NCBI GenBank assembly: GCA_016718135.1
Contig: JADKEF010000007.1
Coordinates: forward strand, 106,142-170,141
Length of the DNA: 64,000 nt
Direction: 5' to 3'
Source of the DNA: Acidobacteriota bacterium
Lineage (GTDB): Bacteria > Acidobacteriota > Blastocatellia > Pyrinomonadales > Pyrinomonadaceae
The notes below the pieces were generated by a model. It made no database searches and was not told the origin of the DNA. It saw only the letters and a program-made list of their open reading frames with translations. Positions 33,375 through 42,384 of this stretch are shown here, in pieces; position 1 is the first letter of the stretch; every line of letters begins with the position of its first letter. The position numbers and the translations under genes are program-made.

Positions 33375-34130
33375 TCAGTTCGTAACGTTTGCGGCCACGG
33401 CGGGTGATCGTAACGAATAAGAAATGCTGCCGCCTCGCAGGCCGACGTTGGCTGGTCTACGAGTGGCGGTCAACGAGAGATGGATCTTCGCCTTGCCAAC
33501 GACGAAATTTCGGAGGCGTTCTGTGTCGATGGTCAGGGACTTCGCATTATTATCAACCGCTCCCGCAAAGTCATTAGAATAGTCCGGCCCGGCGGGTACA
33601 TCAGTATTGGAGTTTAGGGAATTGGGCGTCGACTTTGGTTGCTCGAGATCAGAGACAAGCTGAGCCGAGAGCGACTCGCCGTCCACAAGGCCGCGGGAAA
33701 GCGGAATGACTATCGTCCTAGCTCCTTTGCTGAGGTTGATGCTGTCAGTGGCTATCTTGATCGGTTCAAATTCGATGCTGTTTCGGTATTGCTTGCCGGA
33801 GTTATCAGTGAAAACAAATGTGTGCGAGCCAACAAAACCATCGTTCTCCGCAGAGTAATACGTGCCGGCGAACACGGTACGCAGGTGCTCGTTCATCGCT
33901 CTGCCATTGTGTTCGACCTTCGAAGGCGCGACAAGGGCGATCGTTGTACCGGTCGAACCTGACACTCGGAATTCCGCGCTGACGGCTGTTCTGTCCGAAA
34001 CCGTGACGGAATACTCCTGATAGATCTCTGACGGGTCGAGTTTTGACGAATCAATAGTCTCGCAGGAACGACATCCGAAGGCGATAAATACCAGAATTGC
34101 GACGGCAAGAATTGATGATATTTTTTTCAC
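33375..34130 (-). CDS. Lipoprotein of unknown function
   Basis: Not recognised. 251 residues from a GTG start at 34130, which places a lipoprotein signal first (KKISSILAVAILVFIAFGC). A longer upstream reading exists but would run through the divergent PPK2 leader. The body is beta-rich, with paired blocks (SVTVSDRTAVSAEFRVSG; TFVFTDNSGKQYRNSIEF) suggesting two Ig-like modules. It is probably co-transcribed with the sorbosone-dehydrogenase-like gene, nine bases downstream. Confidence 0.65.
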   Translation of the reverse strand: MKKISSILAVAILVFIAFGCRSCETIDSSKLDPSEIYQEYSVTVSDRTAVSAEFRVSGSTGTTIALVAPSKVEHNGRAMNEHLRTVFAGTYYSAENDGFVGSHTFVFTDNSGKQYRNSIEFEPIKIATDSINLSKGARTIVIPLSRGLVDGESLSAQLVSDLEQPKSTPNSLNSNTDVPAGPDYSNDFAGAVDNNAKSLTIDTERLRNFVVGKAKIHLSLTATRRPANVGLRGGSISYSLRSPAVAANVTN

Positions 34131-34164
34131 GATGGTACTCAGCTCTGATAGACTAGCGAACAAT

Positions 34165-35040
34165 ATGAAAACCGAAAAATTCCTTGTCAAAGAAGGCTCC
34201 AAAGTTAACCTCAAAAACCACTTGACCGACTTCACGGGCGATTATACCGATAAAAAACAAGCGGTAAAAGACCTCGAGAAAAATGTCGCCCGGATGCGTG
34301 AATTGCAGGACGTTTTGTATGCACAGGACAAATATTCGCTACTCATTATTATTCAGGCGATGGACGCGGCTGGCAAGGATGGAGCGATCGAGCACGTCAT
34401 GACGGGCGTTAATCCGCAAGGCTGTCACGTGGTTTCATTCAAACAACCGTCGAGCGAGGAACTCGATCACGACTTCCTCTGGCGTTGTCAGAAAAACCTA
34501 CCAGCGAGAGGAATGATCGGCATCTTTAACCGCTCGCATTACGAAGAGGTTTTGGTTGTCCGTGTCCACCCTCAGATCCTGCAGTTTCAGCAACTGCCGG
34601 ACGACACCCTGAACGACAAGGACATCTGGAACAAGCGTTTCAAGCATATCCGCGACTGGGAAAACCACTTGGTTGAAAATGGCACTCAGATCATAAAGAT
34701 ATTTCTTAACGTTTCGCGGGCCGAGCAAAAGGCGAGATTCCTTTCGCGAATTGCGGAAGCGGATAAGAACTGGAAATTCTCGATCGGCGACGTCAAAGAG
34801 CGCGGCATGTGGAATGAATACATGAAGTGCTACAAGGAAGCGATGGAGGCAACTTCGACCGACAAGGCTCCTTGGTACATCATCCCGGCGGATAAAAAGT
34901 GGTTCACGCGGCTCGCGATAGCAGAGATCATCGTCAAAAGACTCGAATCGCTCAATTTGCAATATCCCGTACTCACCGATGAGCACAAGGCCGAGCTTTT
35001 AGAGGCGAAGAAGATGCTCGAGGCCGAACCGGCTGAGTAA
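34165..35040 (+). CDS. Polyphosphate kinase 2 family protein (PPK2)
   Basis: A 291-residue PPK2-type enzyme, which transfers phosphate between polyphosphate and nucleotides. Walker A is AMDAAGKDGAIEH, the lid module is PSSEELDHDFLWRCQKNLPARG, and Walker B is FNRSHYEEVLVVRVHP. It is a single-domain form. Subclass (I, II or III), and hence AMP/ADP/GDP preference, cannot be fixed without alignment. The start at 34165 (MKTEKF) is preferred over an upstream in-frame ATG at 34132. It is divergent from the lipoprotein gene with about 34 bases between starts. Confidence 0.88.
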   Translation: MKTEKFLVKEGSKVNLKNHLTDFTGDYTDKKQAVKDLEKNVARMRELQDVLYAQDKYSLLIIIQAMDAAGKDGAIEHVMTGVNPQGCHVVSFKQPSSEELDHDFLWRCQKNLPARGMIGIFNRSHYEEVLVVRVHPQILQFQQLPDDTLNDKDIWNKRFKHIRDWENHLVENGTQIIKIFLNVSRAEQKARFLSRIAEADKNWKFSIGDVKERGMWNEYMKCYKEAMEATSTDKAPWYIIPADKKWFTRLAIAEIIVKRLESLNLQYPVLTDEHKAELLEAKKMLEAEPAE

Positions 35041-35115
35041 GCCGAGTGGCACGACCGTCAACTGTTCGGAACTCGAGGGCAACGAGTTTCGTAAAGCTTG
35101 AAGCGAGGAAAAAGA

Positions 35116-35736
35116 ATGTTCTGTCCTGAATGCGGAATCGAAGATCATAACGCCAATCAATTCTGCCGAGCGTGCGGCGTTGATCTGCGACGAGTGCGTT
35201 CGACCATTGAGATGCCCGACAGCATTACCGCGTCCGCGGCAACGGCTCGCGAAGAGATCGGACGAGCGATCGCGTCGAAGATCCGTGAGGCCAGAGGTTC
35301 GGATGAACTTGCGGTGGTTGCCGAGGAGGTACTGCCCGAGATCGAGAAATTTCTCGAATCGCCAGCTGAAAAACGGCTTCGCCGCATGCGTACCGGTGTA
35401 ACGATCGCGTCGATCGGGCTTGGCGTAACGGTCGCGATATTGTTGGCTGCGTCGTTCATGGTGAAGCGCGACGAAGACTTCCTCTTTATTCTCTCTGTCG
35501 GCGGCATCGTCACACTATTTATTGGCCTCGGATTCCTGCTAAATGGGTTTCTGCTTACCGTCCCCAAAACCGACGTCCAAAACCGCGCATCCGATGCCGA
35601 AGGCCAACGAATCCTCGACAGCCTCGGCGGAACTACAAACGATCTAAAACTGCCCGAGGCCACAAGCCTGTTTTCGTCCGTGACCGAAGAGACGACGACT
35701 CGGCTTAAGGAGAAGATCCCGGCATCTCGTCGTTGA
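35116..35736 (+). CDS. Zinc-ribbon membrane protein of unknown function
   Basis: 206 residues with an N-terminal zinc ribbon (MFCPECGIEDHNANQFCRACG; two CxxC pairs), a helical stretch, and two membrane helices (about 96-118 and 124-150). A polar tail follows. This zinc_ribbon_2 plus membrane-helix layout is common in uncharacterised bacterial proteins. The start at 35116 has GAGG about seven bases upstream; a longer N-terminus would add only six residues. Confidence 0.7.
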   Translation: MFCPECGIEDHNANQFCRACGVDLRRVRSTIEMPDSITASAATAREEIGRAIASKIREARGSDELAVVAEEVLPEIEKFLESPAEKRLRRMRTGVTIASIGLGVTVAILLAASFMVKRDEDFLFILSVGGIVTLFIGLGFLLNGFLLTVPKTDVQNRASDAEGQRILDSLGGTTNDLKLPEATSLFSSVTEETTTRLKEKIPASRR

Positions 35737-35784
35737 GTATTTAACTTTGTGACAAACCAGCTTAGTGACGGCTAAACTATCGTC

Positions 35785-36057
35785 ATGGACTGGAAAATCT
35801 TTGGTACGGCATTCATAACACTTTTTTTGGCAGAGCTTGGCGACAAGACGCAGCTTGCGGTGATCACGATGACTTCGAGTACGGAGTCGAAGGTCTCGGT
35901 GTTTCTCGGTGCGGCAACGGCATTGGTCGCGGTCACGCTGCTCGGCGTGCTGCTCGGCGGCGTGCTGAGTCAGTACATTCCTACCGAATGGCTTCAACGG
36001 ATAGTCGCGGTCGCGTTTATTGTGATCGGGGTTTTGATGCTGGCCGGGAAGCTTTAA
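35785..36057 (+). CDS. TMEM165/GDT1 (UPF0016) family membrane protein, single repeat
   Basis: 90 residues, three membrane helices and the family motif ELGDKTQ (about 17-23). GDT1 proteins move Ca2+/Mn2+ (or protons) and usually have two such units; bacteria also have single-unit forms like this that likely dimerise. The stop overlaps the stop of the convergent msrA gene by four bases. Confidence 0.8.
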   Translation: MDWKIFGTAFITLFLAELGDKTQLAVITMTSSTESKVSVFLGAATALVAVTLLGVLLGGVLSQYIPTEWLQRIVAVAFIVIGVLMLAGKL

Positions 36058-36593
36058 CGCTTTAATCTCGCGACAAACTTCTGCCGAAACTTCGCGACCT
36101 TTGGAGCGACAACTGCGGCACAGTAAGGCTGATTGGGATTGTTTGCGAAGTATTCCTGATGATAATCCTCGGCCGGCCAGAATTTGTCGAAGGCGGTGAC
36201 CTCAGTGACGATCGGGTTGTCGTAGATAGCTTCGGCGGTGATCTCGGCGATCACTTCGTTCGCAGTTTCCCGTTGAGCTTCGGAATGGTAAAAGATCGCT
36301 GAACGGTACGACGTTCCGATATCGCCGCCCTGGCGATTTAGCGTGGTGGGGTCGTGGACAGTGAAATAGACGCGGAGCAGATCGGCGAACGACAGTACCT
36401 CGGGGGCGAATCTGATCTGCACAACCTCGGCATGGCCTGTCGTCTCAGAGCAAACCTCTTTGTAAGTTGGATTCTCTGTGTGGCCGCCCGAGTAGCCTGA
36501 GACCACGTCTTCGACGCCCTGTAGATCGTCAAAAACGGCTTCAACACACCAAAAACATCCGGCGGCAAGTGTTGCTGTTTCTAGCTCAGCCAT
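36054..36593 (-). CDS. msrA: Peptide methionine sulfoxide reductase MsrA
   Basis: A 179-residue enzyme that reduces methionine-S-sulfoxide in proteins. The active-site block GCFWCVEAVF (catalytic Cys at about residue 12) starts the fold, and GYSGGHTENPTYKEVCSETTGHAE and the YRSAIFY segment are as expected. There is no fused MsrB. It follows the zinc-ribbon gene (36597-37322) by three bases, so they likely share a transcript. Confidence 0.94.
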   Translation of the reverse strand: MAELETATLAAGCFWCVEAVFDDLQGVEDVVSGYSGGHTENPTYKEVCSETTGHAEVVQIRFAPEVLSFADLLRVYFTVHDPTTLNRQGGDIGTSYRSAIFYHSEAQRETANEVIAEITAEAIYDNPIVTEVTAFDKFWPAEDYHQEYFANNPNQPYCAAVVAPKVAKFRQKFVARLKR

Positions 36594-36596
36594 ACC

Positions 36597-37322
36597 TTAC
36601 GCTGACGCCTCGTCGCGTTTTGGCATATAGAGAATGCGTGTGCAATTCTCACATGTAATGATCTCGTCGCCTTTCTTGACGTTGAGCTGCACCTGAGGGC
36701 GAAGCAAAACGTAGCATGCGGTACACGAGCCATTGATCACCTCGGCAACTGCAATGCCGTCGCGGCTTCGCTGAGCCATGCGGTCGTAGATCGACGCGAG
36801 TCTCGCGGGCAGCGTGGCAAATGCACCTGCACGGTGCTTGCTCAGCTTGTCAAACTCGGTCTTGTCAACTTTGATCGCGGCCTCAAATTCTTTCATCGCC
36901 GCATCGCGTTTGGCATCGAGCGTGGCGATCTCGTCCGAGCGTTCGCCGAGTTCTTTTTCGACGCCTTCGAGTTCTTCCATGATCTCGACGACCTGAGTTT
37001 CAAAGCCCGCGATCTGCTTTTGCCCGGTATCGAGGTCGCGCATGGCGGTCTCGTACTCTTTTTGATTCTGCGAGTGTTTTAGATTGCGGTCGGCACGTTC
37101 GAGATAGACCTTGCTCTCGGCGATCTGGCGTTCCAGATCGGCACGCTTGGCATTCAACGTGTCACGGCGGCCCTGTATCTCACGAATAGAAGAGGCGTGC
37201 TGTTCGAATTCCTGTTCGATCTCGGCACGCCTCTCTTCTGCTGTATCAAGTAACCGTTTCAACCGGCGAAGGTTTGTATCGGTCTTCTGTAAGTCTATTA
37301 ATTTATCGAGTTCGGCAATCAC
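36597..37322 (-). CDS. Coiled-coil protein with C4-type zinc ribbon
   Basis: 241 residues: a long charged helical hairpin (about 1-165, many E/K/R heptads) and a C-terminal zinc ribbon with CTACYVLLRPQ ... CENC as the two Cys pairs. This is the family of CdsZ/CT398-like zinc-ribbon proteins found in many bacteria. Chlamydial relatives bind sigma-54 and secretion components; a general function is not known. It is followed three bases later by msrA. Confidence 0.75.
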   Translation of the reverse strand: MIAELDKLIDLQKTDTNLRRLKRLLDTAEERRAEIEQEFEQHASSIREIQGRRDTLNAKRADLERQIAESKVYLERADRNLKHSQNQKEYETAMRDLDTGQKQIAGFETQVVEIMEELEGVEKELGERSDEIATLDAKRDAAMKEFEAAIKVDKTEFDKLSKHRAGAFATLPARLASIYDRMAQRSRDGIAVAEVINGSCTACYVLLRPQVQLNVKKGDEIITCENCTRILYMPKRDEASA

Positions 37323-37407
37323 TTAGGTTAAATCTCCCTTAACGAAACGCTAACTTTCAATAATACCGCATCGTACGCTGGCATACAAAACCGCGCCTGA
37401 GCCTCGC

Positions 37408-37902
37408 TCAATCGCTTAGCAAAATCGTAAAGTGCTCCTCAAAAAGTGTAGGATCGGCTACGTTTCCACTGCTGTCGAGCCAATTCGGAAGATCTTCGCC
37501 GTGAACAAATCGAAGCTCGGACCCGTGTTTAGGCTTACCGAAATGCGAAAGTCTTGCTACGGCGAGCGATCCATTCCGCATAATTCCGTCCGACGGAGTT
37601 CGCGCCCAACCTGCTTCGACCGTTAGACATCTCACTCCCAGACGAAATGATACGAGACGGCCGACCATATTTGAATTGCCGTGTTTGAAACTATGCGGCT
37701 CGACGATCTCCACGTTAAGGTGCGGCCGCGCCCGCATCTCGCGGCCGGCGATCTCGATCATCGTGTCAAAGAGCCAGCCGACTCCCGCGGTGCGAATCGC
37801 ATCATTTGTGGCCTTTAGACGCAAGTATTCGGCGACATCGCCGCTTGAGCGCGTCCCGGCATCTTCAAGCATTTTCGACCAGACACGGTCGAGTTCGGTC
37901 AT
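37408..37902 (-). CDS. Hypothetical protein
   Basis: Not recognised. 164 residues, no signal peptide or membrane helix. It begins with a helix-rich region (MTELDRVWSKMLEDAG) and continues as an alpha/beta domain with RLVSFRLGVRCLTVEAGW and FVHGEDLPNWLDSS. The start at 37902 leaves about 60 bases to the divergent TPR gene. Codon choice matches neighbouring genes, which supports it as real. Confidence 0.55.
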   Translation of the reverse strand: MTELDRVWSKMLEDAGTRSSGDVAEYLRLKATNDAIRTAGVGWLFDTMIEIAGREMRARPHLNVEIVEPHSFKHGNSNMVGRLVSFRLGVRCLTVEAGWARTPSDGIMRNGSLAVARLSHFGKPKHGSELRFVHGEDLPNWLDSSGNVADPTLFEEHFTILLSD

Positions 37903-37963
37903 AAGGCGAGAATATGGGACACACGGGCAAAAGGCAATTTCGTGTTATGATTTTGGGCAGAAT

Positions 37964-40900
37964 ATGAAGTTTTTCGCTTATTTTATAAGGTTTGCACCGG
38001 TTTGCGCCCTAGTTTGTTGTTTCGGCCACGCCGCGTCGGCTCAGTCGACAACGCCGAAGCCAAAACCGACGCCTGCCAAAAAGACGACTGCGAACGCTCA
38101 GCCGGTAAGTACGAAACCGAAAACTTCGACCACAAAACCCAAACCGACAGCGGTGAAACCAAAGACGACCGCTGTAAAGCCGAAGGCGGCAAAACCGAAA
38201 CCCGTTGAAGAGCCGAAGCCCGACGAGACGGCGGAGTGGGACAAGACGAAAGCTATCACCGACGCAGGTGAACGGATCTCGGCAGTGCGAAAGTTCCTCG
38301 CCACTTTTCCAGCCAGCGAACGAAAGAACGAAGGCCTTGCTTTGATCGTTACCGCTGCGACCGAGATCGGAAACGCATCCCTTGCGGCAGGCGACCCTGT
38401 TAAGGCAGCCGAGTATTTCAAAGTGGCCGCGAATGATGCCCCGGTTCCGGTTCCAGATCAGCTTTTCAACGACATGTTAGTGAAAGTGCCGGTGAATCTG
38501 TACTTTCGCGGAGCACGCGTCGAGGCATTTGAGATCGCCACGATCCTAGAGCAAAAGGCGGTGGCGAATGCGGATCAGCTACTAAGTATCGCGACGTTCT
38601 ACATGAGCGTTGAGAACGGAGCCGAGGCTCGGCGCGTCGCGGAGGCAGCGATCAAGATCGCCCCGACATCGTCGGGCGCCTATCAAACCCTCGGGCTCGC
38701 GAGCCGCATTGATTTTCGTCTTGAAGAATCGGCTGCTGCTTATTCCAAAGCACTCGAACTCGATCCCGAATCGTTGTCCGCTCGTCGCGGCCTAGCCGAA
38801 ATGAAGCGTTCGATAGGTAAGGCCGACGAAGCCGTAACCCTGTATCGCGAGATCCTTGCCAAGGATGCGGCAAATGTCCCATCTCAAACCGGCCTTGTTC
38901 TCGCTCTTTTTGACAGCGGAAAAGTGACTGACGCCGAAGTTGAGATGGCCAAGTCGCTCGATGCAAATCCCGGCAATGTCATCCTGCTCGCAGGAGCAGC
39001 GTATTGGTACGCGGTCAACAAAAATGGCGACAAGGCAGTTTCATCTGCCCAGCAAGCGATCGCGAGCGACCCGCGATTTATCTGGTCACACATTGCTCTG
39101 GCTCGAGGATATTTGAGTCAGAACAATGCCGCTGCGGCCGAGAAGACGTTGCTCGCCGCTCGCCGTTACGGCAACTTTCCAACCCTAGAATACGAGATCG
39201 CATCGGCGCGGATCGCCGCTGGGTTCTATCGCGAAGCCGCGGAAGAGCTGGGCAAAAGCTTCTCCGTCAAAGACGGTGTGATCAAGACAAATCTCGGCGG
39301 CCGCGTTTCTCGTGAGTCAAAAGACTTTACCGAACTGATCGGCTACGAGCGGCGTGCCAGCATTTTCGCACCGACCGCTGCTGACAGCCCTGATAACGCC
39401 GCTAAGTTAACTGCACTTCTTGAGATAAAGCAGCAGCTGGACGCCACGGAACCGAAAGAGGAAACCATCGCAAAGGCTGTCGATGATTTTGTTCGCGGCG
39501 ATGACAAGATGCGTGTCCATCGACAACTCTTTGCGGCGACGCAGTTGCTGGACAAGCGCATTCTGCTGCCGAAAGTTCTCGAACTGACCAAAGCTGCAGT
39601 CACCGGCGTTGACTCAGGCCTTGAGATCGTAGCTCCGTCTGCTGCCGTCATGGCGAGCGAGCTTTACGAACCGCGTTCATTGGCGATCACAAAAGGTGAA
39701 TACGTCAATTTGCCTGAGGTGCCGCGACAGACATTGTCAGCTATCATGCGCGGCAGGATCGAAGAGATCGCCGGCTGGACGCTCTTTCAAACGGATGCAA
39801 CCGAAGATGCCATCGTTCGGCTAAAACGGGCGGTCGGTGTGTTGCCTGGCGATAGTGCTTGGTGGCGTTCCAGCACATGGCGGCTCGCCTCAGCTTTGGC
39901 TAAGGCGGGAAAGGACAGCGAGGCACTCGAATGGTATATCAAGAGTTACAAGAGTGCGACGCCAAATGCATTTAGCTATGCTGTGATCGAAGGCCTATAC
40001 AAGAAGGTCAACGGGAGCACGGACGGGCTTGAACTAAAGATCGGAGCGAAACCTGTATCGGCCGCGACGCCCGATGCTGTCGCACAGAAAGTCGAGCCGA
40101 CACCGACCCTGGAAATCAAACCCGAGGCATCACCGTCTCCAGCGGAGTCGCCGATCGTACCGGAAACCCCGGTTCCATCGCCTACGGCGGCAGTAGTTGT
40201 CGAGGAGCCGAAACCTACCACGACGCCGGAGGATCTGAAGACAACGGGAACTCTTGAGCCTTCACCGGTCCCTTCGGTCGTGCCCGTTGCTACGGCATCG
40301 CCAGCTCAGGCTGTTGTCGAAGAGGTCAAGGCGGAGCCTACGCCGACTCCGGTTGCCGAGGCTCCCACGCCGACCGCCACGCCAACTGCCGAGCCTACTC
40401 CGACCGCGACCGAGTCGCAGAGTCCGACTCCGGTCGCAACGCCTGAAGAACCTAAGACAACTCCATCACCCACGCCGGAAGACAAGCCAGCAGATCCGAT
40501 CGAACAGAAGAAAGAAACGGTCAGCAAAGAACTCTTTCCTCCGGTCATCATCTCAATTCCTCGACCGTCGGCGACGCAAGCGGCAAAACCACCCGTGCCG
40601 ACTGTGACCCCAACTCCAACGTCCGACTCGCCCGTTGGTGAAGCACGGCCGCCTGACGAACCTCCAAAGGTACCTTCGGAGAATACTGTTGCGGAAGGTC
40701 GCCGTCCACGCGTAGTGACTACCGAGAACCCGGTCCTCGCGAAGCCGTGTTCACTGACTGTCAGCGAGGAAACCGTGACCTTGCAAAGCGGCGGAGGCGA
40801 TCTTGCCGTGATCGTTGGCACATCGGACGATGACCAGGATCTCGATGGTTTAACCGCGATCTCGACCGATCCGGATCAAGTTTCGGTTCGCCGGGAAATG

Positions 40901-41020
40901 ATCGCCGGTGTTAAAGCTCGAGCGTTGTTTGTTCTGCGGCCGGGAACGAGAACAGGCGTTTTTCAGGTCAAGTTCCAGATGCCGTGCGGCAAGAAAGAGA
41001 TCGTCGTACGGGTGCGTTAG
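37964..41020 (+). CDS. Large secreted TPR protein with Lys/Pro-rich and Pro/Thr-rich low-complexity regions
   Basis: 1018 residues. A signal peptide (MKFFAYFIRFAPVCALVCC...ASAQ) is followed by a KP-rich stretch (about 25-80). TPR helices fill about 85-700 (for example SSGAYQTLGLASRIDFRLEE and VQPVTLYREILAKD-like pairs). A long Pro/Thr/Glu-rich linker (about 705-925) leads to a C-terminal beta domain with CSLTVSEETVTLQSGGGDLAV, of Ig/BACON-like type. The layout suggests a periplasmic or surface scaffold. The start at 37964 is preferred because upstream codons read through the divergent gene. It shares a 4-base stop overlap with the O-antigen ligase gene. Confidence 0.8.
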   Translation: MKFFAYFIRFAPVCALVCCFGHAASAQSTTPKPKPTPAKKTTANAQPVSTKPKTSTTKPKPTAVKPKTTAVKPKAAKPKPVEEPKPDETAEWDKTKAITDAGERISAVRKFLATFPASERKNEGLALIVTAATEIGNASLAAGDPVKAAEYFKVAANDAPVPVPDQLFNDMLVKVPVNLYFRGARVEAFEIATILEQKAVANADQLLSIATFYMSVENGAEARRVAEAAIKIAPTSSGAYQTLGLASRIDFRLEESAAAYSKALELDPESLSARRGLAEMKRSIGKADEAVTLYREILAKDAANVPSQTGLVLALFDSGKVTDAEVEMAKSLDANPGNVILLAGAAYWYAVNKNGDKAVSSAQQAIASDPRFIWSHIALARGYLSQNNAAAAEKTLLAARRYGNFPTLEYEIASARIAAGFYREAAEELGKSFSVKDGVIKTNLGGRVSRESKDFTELIGYERRASIFAPTAADSPDNAAKLTALLEIKQQLDATEPKEETIAKAVDDFVRGDDKMRVHRQLFAATQLLDKRILLPKVLELTKAAVTGVDSGLEIVAPSAAVMASELYEPRSLAITKGEYVNLPEVPRQTLSAIMRGRIEEIAGWTLFQTDATEDAIVRLKRAVGVLPGDSAWWRSSTWRLASALAKAGKDSEALEWYIKSYKSATPNAFSYAVIEGLYKKVNGSTDGLELKIGAKPVSAATPDAVAQKVEPTPTLEIKPEASPSPAESPIVPETPVPSPTAAVVVEEPKPTTTPEDLKTTGTLEPSPVPSVVPVATASPAQAVVEEVKAEPTPTPVAEAPTPTATPTAEPTPTATESQSPTPVATPEEPKTTPSPTPEDKPADPIEQKKETVSKELFPPVIISIPRPSATQAAKPPVPTVTPTPTSDSPVGEARPPDEPPKVPSENTVAEGRRPRVVTTENPVLAKPCSLTVSEETVTLQSGGGDLAVIVGTSDDDQDLDGLTAISTDPDQVSVRREMIAGVKARALFVLRPGTRTGVFQVKFQMPCGKKEIVVRVR

Positions 41021-42384
41021 TGGCGGCGATGACGGTGATGATGGTGCTCGCCGACGGCTACCGTTACTGTCGCAATGGCCGCCATTAGTAGAAGGACGAA
41101 CATATTCGAATTGGTTCTCAGCGGGAAATCGAAAAAACTGTGAACCATGATCCCCAGACAACCGGCAAGTGATCCGATGGCCGCACTTTGTCGAAAGCCC
41201 TTGGTCGAAGAGACGACCTTCAGCCCTTTCTTAAAGAGCAGGAATATGAACATCGCGACACAGCCGATGGCGACGAGTCCGCCCTCGGCCAGCATTTGCA
41301 GGTATTCGTTATGAGCCTGCTCGACCCGCATCAGGCCGCTCCAAGTGTCGTAGCGTGTGAATGCGACGGCGAATGCATCGAATCCTGCTCCAATGAGCGG
41401 ATTGGCTAAAAAGATCTTCAGAGCGATCGGCCAAAAATGCAGCCGTCCGGTCGAAACGTCCGCATCCGCACTTACCGCACCGATACCGCGAAGGACCTGA
41501 TCGTTCCCGCCGATAAGCAATGCCGTGCCGATTATCACCAAGCCAAATCCAAGAGAGCCGGCAGCGAAGATAACCTCTCGCTGAACGCCAGCCTTTTCCT
41601 CCGATCGTGACTTTCGCCCCGACATAAAGGTAAGCAATGCTCCAAATGAAGCCATCGCGAGAAATCCTAAGAGCCCGCCACGCGAACCGGTCAGTGCGAC
41701 GGCGATACCCGAGATCACGAGGGCGATCGCGAGCAAGTATTTCTTCTCACGCGGCGTGTCGCGGCCGAGCAGGAGAGCCAGCGTTAGTCCGCCGGTCATC
41801 TGCATCAGGGCGGCAAAGTGGTGTTGATTGACGAATGGCCCGAACGGGATCGCCTGTGGGGTAAGTCGCATTCCGTAAATGCCGTCGGGGTTTGCGAGCC
41901 GCTGGAGAATGCCAAAAAACGCCATCGTCGCACCAAAGATGACGATGAGCACGACGATCCGTTTGAGACGCTTTTCGCTGTTGATGTATGCGAGTGCCGC
42001 CGCGAAAAACGTTGAAAAAATGATCAGCCGAATAACAAAGAACCGCGTCGAGTATTGATCTAGCGATAATGAACTAGAACCCGAACCTAGCGGCAACAAC
42101 TGAACAATGCCAAGCAGCAACAGGGTAACGAGCGGTATCTGCAAGCTGCTCTTATTAAATAAAAGTCCGCCATTACTCCAGCCATCGGCGAGCCAGAGGC
42201 ACACGAGCACCGCCCAGAATATTGAGATGATCACCCAAGTCGCACTATCGACCGCACCGAACAGAACGGTCGCAAACGCTGGAATTATGCACAGCAATAC
42301 GAATATCGCCGAGCTAGTGCGCGTCGGGTTGCCGGGCTGGAAAGCCTCAAGCGGGTTGGATATCTGTGTCTCAGTTTCGGACAT
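41017..42384 (-). CDS. O-antigen ligase/polymerase family membrane protein (Wzy_C type)
   Basis: 455 residues with about 12 membrane helices. The large loop with SGLMRVEQAHNEYLQMLAEGG is the Wzy_C hallmark (H of AHNEYLQ). TGSRGGLLGFLAMAS is the other conserved block. Such proteins join or polymerise lipid-linked glycans in the periplasm. The C-terminus is His/Arg-rich (GEHHHHRHRRH). It is the last gene of the minus-strand polysaccharide cluster and abuts the TPR/CBM gene with no spacer. Confidence 0.85.
   Translation of the reverse strand: MSETETQISNPLEAFQPGNPTRTSSAIFVLLCIIPAFATVLFGAVDSATWVIISIFWAVLVCLWLADGWSNGGLLFNKSSLQIPLVTLLLLGIVQLLPLGSGSSSLSLDQYSTRFFVIRLIIFSTFFAAALAYINSEKRLKRIVVLIVIFGATMAFFGILQRLANPDGIYGMRLTPQAIPFGPFVNQHHFAALMQMTGGLTLALLLGRDTPREKKYLLAIALVISGIAVALTGSRGGLLGFLAMASFGALLTFMSGRKSRSEEKAGVQREVIFAAGSLGFGLVIIGTALLIGGNDQVLRGIGAVSADADVSTGRLHFWPIALKIFLANPLIGAGFDAFAVAFTRYDTWSGLMRVEQAHNEYLQMLAEGGLVAIGCVAMFIFLLFKKGLKVVSSTKGFRQSAAIGSLAGCLGIMVHSFFDFPLRTNSNMFVLLLMAAIATVTVAVGEHHHHRHRRH

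Noticed and set aside
38040..38200. Lys/Pro-rich N-terminus of the 1018-residue TPR protein as a captured micro-repeat
   Set aside because: Units vary in length and are clearly codon-based (ACC AAA CCG-like), which is normal for KP-rich linkers after a signal peptide.
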